A DNA stretch of 64,000 nt from Acanthococcus lagerstroemiae (lineage: Eukaryota; Arthropoda; Insecta; Hemiptera; Eriococcidae). The notes below the pieces were generated by a model. The model was not told the origin of the DNA. It ran no database searches and saw only the letters and a list, made by a program, of their open reading frames with translations. The stretch is from contig CM063113.1 in assembly GCA_031841125.1 (NCBI GenBank), positions 42,810,197 to 42,874,196 on the forward strand, given 5' to 3'. Below are positions 1-11,829 of this stretch, piece by piece; position 1 is the stretch's first letter, and each line of letters begins with the position of its first letter. The translations under genes and the position numbers were made by a program.

Positions 1-300
1 ATTTTACGTGCAAAATAATTTATCACATTCTATATAAAACGCATGTAAAATCTAAAATTTTCGTAAAATGTAAAATAGATGTAAAATGGCGAAAAAACAA
101 CATGATTGATGTTTGATAAATGATAAGTTTATATTCACTTATCCTTGTTTCAAATATCGAACTCCTTTTAAAAAATTAGATTGATATATCTAAGTACCAC
201 TTGTCTAAGTTAAAAACAGTAAAAATAACCAACATTAACTCCGTGGGCTTTTAGGAATGTGACCATTGGTAAGTTGAGAGGGGGAATCAAGGGCTCAAGT
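1..300. other. AT-rich intergenic DNA with GTAAAATG motifs
   Basis: Repeated GTAAAA(T) words at 45-95 resemble the arms of the palindromic MITE at 36597-36826 and the sequence at 730-790, so this may be one end of an old inverted-repeat element whose other end lies near 840. No gene is seen. Confidence 0.35.
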
Positions 301-301
301 A

Positions 302-516
302 AGGTAGCTGTGATGTATAAGGCTCGACGGGTAATAAGGCCCATTATTTGGTGCTTGGTCATAGCTCACGCAGTCATGCAGCAAAACGAAGCATAATGCA
401 TAGTTGTGTACGAAGCATAATATGGCAATACTGTTTTGTGGTTGAATTTCTGTCATCACCGTTTCAGTACGCGATGGGCCTTATTACCCACCGGGCCTTA
501 TATACCGCAGCTACCT
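302..516. mobile_element. 215-bp MITE with long TIRs and TA target duplication
   Basis: The left arm starting AGGTAGCTGTG and the right arm ending CGCAGCTACCT are complementary over about 43 bases, including the internal GGGTAATAAGGCCCAT (left 330-345). TA dinucleotides flank both ends (300-301, 517-518). The TA duplication points to the Tc1/mariner/pogo superfamily. No coding capacity. Arms differ at a handful of positions, so moderately old. Confidence 0.85.
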
Positions 517-518
517 TA

Positions 519-1235
519 CAATGAAATGATTAAGTTGGAATACGTTTTGAATAGCCAAGAAACAGAAGTTTGAAATTAAAAACATTCTACTTTCTTATGA
601 GTTACCTATAGTGAATTTGAGGGATATAAATTACAAAATTGAATGATAAAGGATGCGATCATTTTTGACTGTAGTTCCAGTTGTGTGCAAGTTTTAAATT
701 TTAGTTAAGAAACTGAACTTAAATTATTTTTACGCATTTTGATTTATTTTGCATTCATTTTACATATGTTTCGTCTTTTCGTCTTACGTCCATGTAGAAT
801 GTAGAATAAAATGTTGTATTTTGATATAAAAGGGCGCAAAATTTTATTCAAACATTTACAACCCAGATGAGATGACGTCATCATTCCGCTGAGGTTGTCA
901 CTGCCAGTCAGACCGGCTTTAGGTACTACAGAAAGACAACCCGGTTTGAAAACTATAGAAATGCAGACACGGAATTAATTCAAATCTCTAGGACTTTTCT
1001 CCTTGACTCGATCTTCATTTTGCTTTTGAAATGACTCAGATCATACTGAAACACGTCGCAGACGGATCTGCAACCACGGGAGAGCGTTTTCGTGTCTCGA
1101 TTTTGATATCGACTTATCGGTAATATCGATAGTGAAACGTATACGATAGTCAAATTGAAAAGAAGAAGAAAAAAGATCGTTAAAAAAATTAAATACTTCG
1201 ACCTCATTATACCCTAATAAAAAAAATTATTAATT
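519..1235. other. Intergenic, no gene seen
   Basis: AT-rich sequence without convincing ORF or repeat. GCATTCATTTTACATATG at 752-769 resembles the end of the palindromic MITE at 36597. The small minus-strand ORF at 980-1207 has no coding character. Confidence 0.4.
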
Positions 1236-1239
1236 TCTA

Positions 1240-1452
1240 TTTGGGTATAAACCTGCACTAGGGTGCGCTGCAAAATCACCTGTGCGGGTGTTAGCGGGGG
1301 GAGGGGGGATGAAAGGGTGATCATATGTACTTTTGAATAGAAAAATCTCCATGATCACCCATTCAGACCACTGATAAGACGCAATCGTGCCAACATTTGC
1401 AACTCTTTCTTTTTTTTTTTTTCTTTCTTTTTTTTTTCTTTTTTTTTTTCCA
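1240..1452. repeat. Internally deleted MITE-A copy with polypyrimidine tail
   Basis: 1245-1340 (CCTGCACTAGGGTGCGCTGC, GCGGGTGTTAGCGGG, TGATCA) matches 51380-51465, and 1350-1415 (CAATCGTGCCAACATTTGCAA) matches the complement of 50372-50430. The middle of the family is missing here, so this is a deletion derivative. It ends in a 60-base T-rich tract (TTTC)n at 1405-1451. Confidence 0.65.
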
Positions 1453-4400
1453 GGACGCTTCAAAGTAACGTTTGAAAAGTAACTTTTTTTCGTTTATGTG
1501 CCAAAACAAAGACATGAAAATGGCAAAAGCTATTTTAAATGTGAAATGAGCACGTAATAAAATGTATTTTACCCGCTAACCTGTCTACAAACTAAGTCTC
1601 CCCCTCGCTCCTCAGTCAGAAACTTAACCTTACTCACTGTTAATGTGGTAACCTGTGCTGTATTCTGTCAAGAATCAAAAAAAGTGATTAAATACTGATA
1701 AGTATTTTACCTCAGTGACTTTTTGATACAAGAGGGAGACATCCTCACAAGAGGTGCAAAAGTGTAATTTTGTCGACCCCTTTATCTCACATGTTGATCT
1801 AGAAGGGTGTACCGGAAAATCAAAAGAGACTAAAAACCCAAAAAATGAGCAATCGAGTTACTGCCAGAAATGGATGCCAAGTGTCAAGGCTCATACTCTT
1901 TAACGTGATTCTCAGTACTGAACATTTTTTCGTTATGATTATCCTCAATGACGTACCCATTGAGGGATGGAGCCTCCCGTAAACATATTCCAGAAGTGGT
2001 ACCTAAATTTAGGAATTCAATAAGATCGACCTTCAGCTAGAAAAATTCCGAAAGCGTGCACTTTTTTATTTTTTATTATTATTACGTTTTTTTGTTAAAT
2101 TTTAGAATTGTTCATTATCAGTTGGCAAGATTTCAAAAATGTTTACCTGCTTTTTTATTTGATTTTAAATGTTTTCGTTAGTTGGAAAATCGGATTTTTA
2201 ATAGAGAAATTTCCATATTTCGTTGGAAAAATGTATACGTTTTCCATTGGCAAACGTAACTATTTCTTCCCTCCCCCTCCAAAGAAAAGTCTCTTTGTTA
2301 CATCCCTGATTATTTTGGTCACCAAAGAGTGTTCCTGTACTTCACTGTAGGACTTGTACACAGTTTTTCTCAAAACTCACTTTTGGCCCTTAGCACTAAG
2401 TGATTTACCTGTGCATAAGATACACTATGTCAACGCTGAACGAGACTACTTCTTTTGTGACAAACTCTCTACCAAACCTGTCACACCATGTTGAACCTGC
2501 GAAGCGGGAATCCTAACAGCTGAATTTTTCAAGTCCATTAAAAAAGTACTATTTTCATAACCAGTTCTCATGAATTGACTTCTTAGATACCAATCTTGAT
2601 GCAAATTTTTGTGTATTCCATTCGAAAATAATATTTTTTTAATCAATGAACTGAAAACTTGTTTAGTTTGCGCATCCATTCCTGCTGTGCATGAGTCACG
2701 CATCCTCGAGAATTTCGAGAATTTCGAAAATTGTAATTCTTTAATTGACGGCTACAGACGTAACGCGTCAACTTATCTCACCAATATTCTATATTTCTTA
2801 ATTAATTCCCTCGAGTAAACATCGTTTCTATAAATTAGGTATAAAAAGTGACCTATTGTACTGCGATACTGATGAGTCGACGTCATGCAAAACTCTTATT
2901 GGGATTTCCACGACGAAGTTTACGAGCCAAAAATATTTCCAGATTTTCCATCTTGAATAACTCAAATTCTGTCGTAAGAGATCCAAACTAACTGCCAAGT
3001 ACATGGTACATCAGCAGCTGACAGCCTGTATAAAAATGAAACATGCAGTCTGGTGTGTGGCCAGAGAAGACCAAAAGAAAATAAAAGCAGAATAAATATT
3101 TCTCATTTGTAGGCCTCTATTTTACAAATTAAGGATTCTAGTGTTCCTGTCCCCTTCCTCTTCTAGAATTCCTCTATCTACAAATCATTACCATCCTTCG
3201 AAATGTTCTGCACACACGTTTCGTCTGACGTAAAAAGTGCAACCGCTTACATAATTACATGGCTTATGCTTGAACTCTGAGACAATGAAATTAAACACGA
3301 AAAGTAATCGGCGGATTAGAAAAACACTTTCTTCAAATGAAGAACAAACTTCAAACCCTCGTGTTAACGAAAGCAGTCGAGAAGACCGCGTTCTTCTTGA
3401 ATAATTCATCGTGAACTTGGCGGACATGAAATGAAATCGGTGACACGTGTTTTTAGGATACCGTGTGCGATTGTTCCGTTTTTGGATGCATTGAAAAATT
3501 CTGCTGACATCTACAAACTCGGAAATCTCAAGTAGAATACGATTCATGTTGAAAGAAAATGACCCGAGTATAGTGCATGTTTAAAATCAACAGATCAGCG
3601 CATTGAAAATTATTAATGTCGGTGCAATGAAAATTCGGTGGTTCTGCATCTTTACCCTCCATAGGAAAGCTTCTTGTAACAACTTTTGTTGTAGAAGAGC
3701 GCTCAACAGGTTGTACATAAAGAGCCTAGATGCAGGGCCGTAGAGAAAAAATTGGGGCCCGGGGAAATTTTTTATGGGGCTCGATTGGAAAATCACTCGC
3801 ACTCAGGCCTCAGGGTTAAGGGGACTAAAATAATATCGATTACTTATCAATGTTTTTGTTCAGTTTTATTTTGCTTTGCTTCATAAAAATTGTTTTCGAT
3901 TATTTGCACATATTTTTTCCCTTGTGGTATTTTCATTGGCCCCCTTCCAAGACCGTGGCCCGGAGGAAATCTCCCTCTCCTCCCTCTCATCAGGCCTGCA
4001 TAGATACCATGGCTCCGAGATGCTCAACTGAAGGGGGTGTCGGGAAACATGTTGTGAAAAAGCGAATAGAAGTATGAACTTGTTTAAAAACAAGTTTTAG
4101 TCAAATTTCTGTACGCCAAGTATAGACTTAGATATGTACTTCTCACTGAAATGTGGTAATGGCCACCCCTCCCCCTTGGAGCGAAATATAAACAAATCGA
4201 AAATCGTTTATTTGAGCGAGAGACTTTTCAAACAAAAATATTCACCTCAAATTGTATGAACGAAAGTCTTTTATAATGGTCTCGGAAGCATTCTATAAGC
4301 AGCATAAAAAGGGGGCCAAAATCACTTTTCACACTGCCGCATGTGGACACAGACTTTGGGGGTGTAGAATTTTGGCAGTTTTTTGATTCCACTGAGTACT

Positions 4401-5220
4401 GCAAACAGAAGGAGTTTTCACCCTCGACCTCGTTTCTCTATCGCTACAGCTTCTCATCCCTAGGAAATTTTTGGAGATTTATTTTTGTTTTCTTGGCATT
4501 GGTCTTACCTTCTCTTAGAGGCATCTTTCCCCTGCCATCTCCCGTACCACTCCCCCCGCTCGTGTGCTGTAAGTAAAAATGTGAGAATTATCACTGTATA
4601 ATGTCTTACTCTCTAGGAGAGGATGGGAGGGAGAGGAGTTTAGGTATGATGAGAGGCAAAGAAAACTTACTTCGAGAAGGTAGTAAAGCTTGTTTCAGGA
4701 GGAAGGAGTATTTTGTGCATGGAAAACCTCTATAGTAGGAAGGAAATGGTGTATTTGCCTCACCCTCCTCACTGGTTCTTATTCATGTCACATGTCCCTT
4801 TTATTGAATTAGCCATATTTCAAACTTTTAAATATTTTAAATGACTATTCTTACGTCATAATGCATTGTATGGCGTCCCGATGTATTCTACATGCATTTA
4901 CCCTTATGACACTTTTTGGCTCTTGCATCACCTTCTAATTTTTTTTTAAATCCTTTAACCTATATTATTTACAGAAAGAACAATTTTGCATGGTGCGACG
5001 CTTTAAAAATCAATTTCTTAGACACGTCACGCTGTTCTTTCACGCCCCACCTTTCAGTTTACAGAGAAGGATAAATTTGACATCCTCAACCAATTCAGTG
5101 ATCCTCCTAAACCTTTCCGTTGTGAGGAGTCTTAAGCATGGGAAAAAAGAAAAACTAGAAAGACTTTCTATGAGGTTATATCGTTGAAATAAATTTGGAA
5201 ATCAAAAAATTATTATTGAA
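1452..5220. other. Intergenic repeat debris, no gene supported
   Basis: 1452-1520 is a reverse copy of the GTTACTTT/CATTTTCATGTCTTTG module abundant at 6.5-9.9 kb. The ORFs in 2.1-5.2 kb are short, compositionally random and overlap on both strands. Apart from the MITE-like segment at 3732-3997, I see no recognisable element. Confidence 0.45.
3732..3997. mobile_element. Probable hAT-type MITE
   Basis: Starts GCAGGGCCGTAGAG, an end also seen in the clear hAT MITE at 22293, and ends CATCAGGCCT. Flanking octamers GCCTAGAT (3724-3731) and GCATAGAT (3998-4005) agree at 7 of 8 positions, as expected for an old 8-bp duplication. The interior has GGGGCCCGG and CCGTGGCCCGG blocks. Confidence 0.4.
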
Positions 5221-5224
5221 AACT

Positions 5225-5600
5225 TATGTTTGGAATGTAGCCTTGTATGACCATAGGAAAACCAGAGAAGAGAAGGATCGAAGCTTTAGAGATGTAGTAC
5301 TATAAACGGATACTTAGCATCAAATGGACAGATAAGGTAAGAAATGAGGAAGTCCTTAACAGAGCAAGAGGTAAAATGGATATTTGGAATTGTGTCAAGA
5401 GAAAGAAAGATATAAACTACCTAATAGGGCATAACTTGAGGCACCCAGGAATAATATCACTACTGTTAGAAGGAAGAGTGGAAGAAAAGAAGTGGGTAAG
5501 TCGGCAATGATTCCAGTATGTTCAATATCAAATATGTCAAATGTATGTGTTAGTACGAAATTAAAAAACTCGCACAAATAGGAAGTCAAACCAGTTGTAA
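5225..5600 (+). pseudogene. 3' end of a decayed non-LTR retrotransposon (reverse transcriptase C-terminus)
   Basis: The frame from about 5265 reads RIEALEM-stop-YYKRILSIKWTDKVRNEEVL and then INYLIGHNLRHPGI...LLLEGRVEEKK. That is the post-RT segment 'EALEMW.YRR.L.I.W.D.V.NEEVL......GH.LRH......EGR' known from insect LINE ORF2 proteins. A stop replaces the Trp, and the frame closes after VSRQ. Heavily decayed and 5'-truncated. Confidence 0.6.
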
Positions 5601-6500
5601 GACTGATAACTTTATCACCATCACTAATACGTAAATTATACTCTTGATATTTTCAGTTTTAGGAAATCTCCTTCACTAGATACCTCAATTTTCGCTATAG
5701 AAAGTGAAATTAGTGCCGAAAAGAATTTATCCATTTTTGAAACACGAAGAATGATATCCCTGTACTCGTATCGATGGTCTCATGGACAGTCATGCTATAA
5801 CTAATATTTTTGTCAAAATTGAGTCAAAAGCATATAGATCTAGTTGAAGATGTTACTATCCGTGGTATACACAAAACAGCTGATAACTTATTATTTGGAC
5901 CGTTAGAGAGCGCTTTCCGATTGAGTTAACGCATAATTTTCAAGATGAAGTTAAACTGGAACTAAAAATTAATTCAACTAAGAAATCTGAAAACCCAGGG
6001 GCGCGCTCCCAGGGAAGAACCATAGAACAATAGCCTCTCCCTCAGAGGAAGTTTTACCTCTTTTCCAATGAATACAACTTCAAAAATTCTGAAAATTCTC
6101 CCTCACTGCGTCCGCTTTCTTTTTCAACTTGGAGCCCTCGTCCGAAAAAATAGTTGGCTGCGTACCCGTATACAGCCTATGTTATTATAATCGTTCGTTT
6201 CCTGGTTTTAACATTTTTCACCTCCCCCCCCCCCTCTGGAGGGGGTAGGATTATAACGATGGGCTCTGAAATTTTATTTTACTGTTGCGAATAGATGACT
6301 GAATAAAAATTTGAAAAAATTGACTTAGGCCGATTCACATACCTTATTGTAACCTTTTCCATTAATTTTCTTTTTTTTTTTTAAATTTCGGACTTATTGA
6401 AAAATTTAATATAATATCTCCTTGTCAATTTGTTTCCTCACTTTATAGATTAAAATTGTAAATTTATGAAGTATAAATATAATAATTATTAATTCTTTTG
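5601..6500. other. Intergenic, no gene seen
   Basis: AT-rich DNA with C-run (6222-6236) and T-run (6370-6384). GCGCGCTCCCAGGG at 6001 and the CCCCCTCTGGAGGGGG at 6230-6246 look like pieces of a poly-G MITE but have no clear partner end. Confidence 0.35.
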
Positions 6501-6781
6501 ACATTTTCATGTCTTTGCTTTGGCAGATAAACGAAAAAAAAAAACGTTACTTTTTGAGTGTTACTTTTGAGAGTTACTTTAAAGCGTTACTGTATCATGC
6601 CTTTGCTTTAGCACATAAACGAAAAAAACGTTATCTACTTTTTCAGCGTTACTTTGCAGCATCACGAAAAAACCAGCTCATCAAGAGCTTTGGTACATAT
6701 AAACGAAAAAAGTGTTACTTTTTGAGACTTACTTTTCCTGATCATGACCTAACAAAAAAAATTTCCATGGAAATTTAACAA

Positions 6782-7055
6782 CATCCCGTTGAAGATTTTC
6801 CCACTAAAAACATGAAAATCTAGTTGCGCTGCGTACACGTATTAGAGTGGAAATGCCACTACGACCTTTTGTCTTTTCAAAGAAAACGCACGCGCATGGA
6901 ATGCGAATGTCAGTGGCGCTACGCCGACGACGTATCTTTACTACCACTCTTGCATCTAACCCCGTTTTATATACAGAGTTCATCAATGTAGTAGTGGAAG
7001 TGGTTTTCCAAATGCGTTCCACTTGGATACGCACATCAAAATCTTCAACGGGATG
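6782..7055. mobile_element. 274-bp MITE with 18-bp perfect TIRs
   Basis: CATCCCGTTGAAGATTTT at 6782-6799 is exactly complementary to 7038-7055, with weaker symmetry inside (GCGTACACGTATTAGAGTGGAA versus TTCCACTTGGATACGCAC). It sits within the GTTACTTT repeat field. The near symmetry explains why both strands carry ORFs of about 75 codons here. Confidence 0.7.
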
Positions 7056-7707
7056 GCTCCAGACTGCTTAAGCGTTACTTCTATCCGTATGATTTAGCTC
7101 TTCATGGTCACAGTTCAGTTCAGTGGTTCAAATTTCCATGGAAATCTTTATTTCTTCCAGCCATCTTCAGTATTTAATAGAAATTTCCATGGGAATTTTT
7201 TCTTTGTAGGGTAGGATCAGGTCGAATGTTATTTATTAATTCTTCCATAGATTTTTTGTGACATTTTCATGTCTTTGCTTTGGCATATAAATGAAAAAAA
7301 ACGTTACTTTTTCAGCGTTACTTTGGAGCATTACGAAAAAAAAACAGCTGATCTATAGCACTTCCCCAATACGAATTCAGTGGTTGACATTTCCATGGAA
7401 ATTTATTTCTCCTCCAGCCATGGGTATACTTGAGCGAAAACTGTAACGCTCCCCCGACATGAATTTAATGGTTGACATTTCCGGGGAAATTAATTTTTGT
7501 CTTCCAGCCATGGGTATACTTGAGCGAAAACCGTAACTCCTGGAGCCATGTGCTCATTGATCTTGTCTTTGCTGCGCCCTGCGCGACTACAGTTCTTCTT
7601 TCTGACATTTTCATGTCTTTGCTCTGGCACATATAAACAAAAAAAAGTTACTTTTTGAGCGTTACTCTTGAGCATTACTTTAAAACGTTACTTTGAAGCG
7701 TTACTTT

Positions 7708-7891
7708 CAGTAGCGTATCTAGGATGAAATCATAGGAGGGGGGGGGTTTAACTTTTGATTTTGAGGGTATTCCTTAAAAAAAAAAGAAGAAGTTGAATGA
7801 TTATATTTTTGATATTTTTTTAGAACTTTTTTGGCCGGGGGGGGGGGTTGAACCCGGAACCACCCCCCCCCACCCCTTAAAGACGCCACTG
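7708..7891. mobile_element. Poly-G hAT-type MITE inside the GTTACTTT repeat
   Basis: Starts CAGTAGCGTATCTAGG and ends GACGCCACTG, with G and C homopolymers just inside both ends. Flanking octamers GTTACTTT (7700-7707) and GTTACATT (7892-7899) agree at 7/8. The family recurs at 24071, 43875 and 61210. Confidence 0.75.
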
Positions 7892-7989
7892 GTTACATTG
7901 AAGCATTACTTTGAAGTCTTACTTTAGAGCATCGCGAAAAAAAAAAAAAAACTGATCAAGAGCTTTGGCACATAAACGATCGGACTACT

Positions 7990-8830
7990 CTTGTCAGTGA
8001 CCGAAAGTTGAAGTTTTTGACGCAGGTAGCACAATTTTGAAATCTAGGTATAAAAATAGTCTTCATTGAAAGAAAAATTTTTGTTCAAAAAATTCGTTCC
8101 TCTTTAAATACTTCAAAAACGTCTTACTTTTCGAGATATTTCAACTTTAATGAGTATCAATATAAATGGGGAAAATGTATACATTTACCTTTTGCTACTT
8201 ATCTCTTCGATTTGATAGCGACGCACTCTGACGGATATACGGCCCGAACATTCACCTGGACCAAAGCCTGTAAATTAAACGATAGAACATTTGCTATCGG
8301 ATTCAGCTTGTGACATTGGAAAATAAGTCTTTTGCTTTCAACTTTCAGTTTTTAATAAAATGTTCAACTTTTTCAAATTTCAGGCTCTAGGTCAAACAGA
8401 GAATCTAGTAAAAACAAAATAGTCATTGAAATTCGAAATTCAACGTTTGCTACCGACTTTCAGATTTTCGAAATGTCTTTCACGTTTCAGCTTTGTTTCA
8501 ACCTTTCAGATAACCTTGAAATCCTTGGCTTTTGACTGACTAGTCTCTCTGACAGGAGTGGGACACTCCATTTTCAGAAACGAAATTTGACTTTCAGTTT
8601 GTGAATGTAGAGAAGAAAAATTTGCTGACAAATATTTTTTGAAAATTAAAAATTCACCGACAAAATTTTTAAAAAAAGTTTAAATGTGCCAATAATTCAA
8701 CCAAAAAAAAAGAAATCAACAAACAAACATACATAAAAAATTCAAATTCAAATGAACAGTTTCAAAATTTTCCGACTGCCAAATTTGGGGGGGGGGTAGC
8801 CCCCTACTGTTTCGCCCCTGCGTAGAAATT
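7990..8830. other. Intergenic, no gene seen
   Basis: AT-rich DNA between repeat modules, with CAACTTTCAG/CTTTCAGTTT words repeated through 8330-8600 (an old short-unit repeat) and a G10 run at 8786. Confidence 0.35.
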
Positions 8831-9217
8831 TATTTTTCTTCCAACCATGGGTATATTTGAGCAAATACACTTTTACTACTGGGTATACTTCAGCGGAAAC
8901 CGTAACGCTCGAAAACCATAATGCTCCCCACGATACGAATTCAGTGGTTGACATTTCCATGCAAATTTATTTTGACATGTTTCTTCCACCTATGGGTATA
9001 CTTGAGCGAAAACTGTAACGCTCCCCCCGACACGCTCTCTCTTCCAGCCATGTGTGATCTTGCTGCGCCCTGCGAGACTACAATTTGCAGCCGTATTGTT
9101 GGACTGCTGTCTGCAGCCATGTTGTTAATATAAATTTTTAAGGATTGTACCAAACGTTACGTCCCCCCCCCCAACATTCTTCCATGTCTGTGCACCAGTG
9201 TTGTGCCTCTACGCGTA

Positions 9218-9480
9218 AAGAGCAGTTTTTTACGTTTCAGTGTGAAAAACCGTGTAGAAAACGTAAAATATGTAAAATATGTAAAAACCGTAGAAAACCT
9301 TGTCAAAAACATAAAGTACGAGTAGTATGCTGGCATCTGCTGGATTTTCGAGTGTATTACAGTTTTTTACATACTTTACAGAAAACGTAAAAAACTTCAG
9401 TTTTCTACACATGTATTTTACCTGGTATTTTACGCGTAGAAAACATGTAAAGTCAAAAACAACATTTTACGGCACAACAC
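9218..9480. repeat. Inverted-repeat element rich in TTTTAC/GTAAAA
   Basis: ACGCGTAAAGAGCAGTTTTTTACGTTT (9211-9237) pairs with AAAACGTAAAAAACTTC (9383-9399) and TTTTACGCGTAGAAAAC (9428-9444). The interior has repeated GTAAAATAT words. Likely a short foldback MITE; ends not precise. Confidence 0.45.
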
Positions 9481-10179
9481 TGATGTGTACTGACATGATT
9501 GAGTTCAGCTCTCAGTTCTTTACCTCTTCATAGTGACAATAAAGTTCAGTGGTTGACATTTGCTGCGTCCTGTGCGACTGCAGTCTACAGCCGTGTTGTT
9601 AATAGAAATTTCCATGCCCCCTGACACGAAGGCAGTCCGTATGATTTAGCTCTTCATGGTGACAATTCAGTTCAGTGGTTGACATGTCCATAGAAATTTA
9701 TTTTTCTTCCAGCCATGTGCTCATTGATCTTGATCATTGCTACGCCCTGCGTGACTACAGTCTGCAGCCGTGTTGTTGTTGCGCGACTGCTGTCTGCAGC
9801 CGTGTCATTAATAGAAATTTCCATGGAAATTCTTTTTATTAGAGTACGAAAGCATAATATAAAATGTTACACTACACGAGGAAGTCGGGGACAGTTATAA
9901 TCGATTACTTGGGAAGTCTATATTAACCACTTATAAGTCAACACTAAATTATTCATTATTCATTCATCTTGAATCATTTAGATTGTCAAGTATTTAGGTC
10001 AGCATTATTAAGTTTCGAAAAATGCTAAATTTTGATGTCTATATCTTTTACCTATTTGGGAATATTTTGCCTGTTAGGGAATATTTCGATATATTTTGGA
10101 ATTTCTTAGGGAATATTTTATGCGCATAATCCGATGTTTCTAAGGTATATTTCTACTTACCTTGCTAATGAATGTATTT

Positions 10180-10480
10180 ACATTCCAGTTGGTGAAATTT
10201 TTGCAGCTCCATCCCCTCCCTCCACGTATGATTTGGTTCGAATCGAAATAAGAAATTATTTCTGTGACCTTGGAAACCCAAAATTTGGGTGTTTACCCCC
10301 TTTTTCCTGAATCCACCAGCCTGAAAAATGTTTGCCTGAAGGAAAAAGTCCTGAAGGACATTTCCTTGAAAACCCAAAATCCTGAAACCCATTTGCCCGA
10401 AAAAAGAAATCTGAAAGTCAATTACCTAAATTTTTTACCCGAATGGGCATTTCCCTGAACGATTAAAACCTGCAGCCCTT
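10180..10480. repeat. Degenerate short tandem repeat of CCTGAA words
   Basis: CCTGAA, CCTTGAA, CCCGAA or CTGAAA recur every 8-20 bases from 10306 to 10460, mixed with AACCCAAAAT. It reads as an old low-complexity array. The ORFs on either strand have repetitive peptides and are not genes. Confidence 0.45.
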
Positions 10481-10584
10481 AACCTTGACCCTGAATACGA
10501 GAATGACGTATCTTATTTTCGCCTATCCATGAAAATGCAGAGAGGGTGCACCTCACGATTGTCGCTGTAGTAGAGTTTGTGCAT

Positions 10585-10800
10585 ATGCTTCTGGCATTAG
10601 CATTTTTTTGTCCCAATTGCGCCGACATACCGCAAACATTTCGTTCACTTCGCGATATAGCGCCGCTTAATCTCGAGCTGATTATGCAATACTTTTCACA
10701 TACGTACGTATCTGGAAGACGGGCTGGTGCTGTACGTTTCCCAATAGCCCTTTTGAACCATCACGATACTGACGTAGAGATGGGAAACTTCTCGATTGTA
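10585..10800 (+). pseudogene. Fragment resembling a MULE/FLYWCH-type transposase C-terminal region
   Basis: The frame contains LRDIAPLNLELIMQYFSHTY followed by VSGRR and VRFPIALLNHHDT. I relate this to the 'YFEDTYIG.RR...RFPI.LWN.' region found after the MULE transposase domain in FLYWCH-linked insect proteins. The following 'RTNN..E' box is missing, so it is truncated. No start or splice support. It could also be chance similarity. Confidence 0.35.
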
Positions 10801-10989
10801 GATAAAAAAGCTCTCTTATCGATTATAATCGATTATTAGTGTTTTTATTTACTTATTTATTTATTCCTTCTAAGAAATTCTGTGACCAATATGGATGGGC
10901 AAAAACAGAGACTATATTTTTATTCCCAAATAGATTCCCTCCCTGAAAATTTCGGGTGAAAAAATTGGGAACATCGGGAATTTTCGTAA

Positions 10990-11245
10990 ATTCATTATTT
11001 GGACGATGTTAAATAAAAAGCGCCCATGGGACATTTGTTGACTAAATAAGTTCTTAGTGTCATGTAGATTTTTTTTAAATTGGGCCTTGATACAAAAAAG
11101 TGTATCCACGTTGAAAAAAGCTTATCAGTAAACGCTATGTCCGTAAACCGGCATCATTCATTGGCTTTTAATGTTACGTTTTCTCAAAAAACAGGTTTGG
11201 TCGCTTGGTAGCTTTTTGTTGAACAGCGTCCATTTTTCATTGCTT
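10990..11245 (+). mobile_element. Diverged copy of the MITE seen at 45250
   Basis: GTGTATCCACGTTGAAAAAA, GCTTATCAGTAAACGCTATGTC and TTCTCAAAAAACAGGTTTGG line up in order with 45380-45475, and AACAGCGTCCATTTTTCATT at 11223 matches the complement of 45235-45253. The terminal repeats are badly eroded. Confidence 0.6.
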
Positions 11246-11640
11246 CCTCCACGTGTATAGGAAAAAGGCTCCCTCGACGACTTATAACGGCCAGATATCG
11301 TCTTCTTCTCGTTTATTTATGAGCCCGTCCGGACCCTCAAGCTCTCAAACTCGCAGACATTATCCAAAATCTAGGGGTCAAATCTACGTCAAAATGAATT
11401 TAGCTTCCGAAACCCACAATTCGTTTATATTCATTTTCCCATTCCTTTCTGGTCCATTCAAACCATAAAGTTTCAACTAGAGGAAACTACGCAAATTGAA
11501 TTTAGGTGCTTCGAATACCCCAAATTCGATATCATGATATCATTTTCGTACTCTTATCATACGAACCTGTAACAGGCTGTTACAACTAGTGGAAACGCAC
11601 CAATGTTCCATCGAATGTTCCCGGGAGGGAAATTAGTCAC
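11246..11640. other. Intergenic, no gene seen
   Basis: Mixed-composition DNA between a MITE and a SINE. The plus-strand ORF at 11253-11468 shows no family resemblance. Confidence 0.35.
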
Positions 11641-11644
11641 CGGG

Positions 11645-11825
11645 GGTTCAAGCCCACGGTAGCCACACTGGCTACATTTCGACCTAGGCCGGGTTTTCGG
11701 CCAGAAGAGAACAGGGCTAAGACAGCCCTAACAGCCTCCCCGATGTCTCTGAGGTAATGCTCGAAAGGGCCTATTCCAATGCTCGGGTTGAGAGCAAAGT
11801 GGAAAAAGATCTCCGAATCTAGTGA
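11645..11825 (+). mobile_element. SINE, 5'-truncated
   Basis: Begins at the B box (GGGTTCAAGCCCACGGTAGC) and carries the tRNA-unrelated body: CTACATTTCGACCTAGGCC, TTTTCGGCCAGAAGAGAA, GGGCTAAGACAGCCCTAACA, TCTGAGGTAATGCTCGAAAG, then CTCGGGTTGAGAGCAAA and an A/G-rich tail. Same family as 12964 and 57436. Confidence 0.8.
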
Positions 11826-11829
11826 AACG

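Larger units (their letters stand above)
6500..9900. repeat. Modular repeat field (GTTACTTT, TTTCCATGGAAATTT and CTGCAGCC modules)
   Basis: Three word families recur here: (a) GACATTTTCATGTCTTTGCT followed by ATAAACGAAAAAA and runs of GTTACTTT spaced 10-16 bases (6503-6740, 7255-7345, 7605-7707, 7892-7985); (b) GTGGTTGACATTTCCATGG followed by TTCTTCCAGCCATGGGTATACTTGAGCGAAAAC (7380-7545, 8830-9035, 9660-9720); (c) GCGCCCTGCGCGACTACAGT with CTGCAGCCGTGTTGTTAATAG (9065-9135, 9565-9605, 9735-9830). Copies are imperfect and intermixed, like a degenerate composite satellite. ORFs inside are incidental. Confidence 0.7.

Noticed and set aside
1392..1452. Long polypyrimidine tract as a promoter or splice signal
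   Set aside because: It adjoins a deletion derivative of MITE-A and a reverse repeat module, with no exon next to it.
6804..7071. Two long overlapping ORFs on opposite strands
   Set aside because: They fall inside a MITE with 18-bp perfect terminal repeats and have no codon structure or family resemblance.
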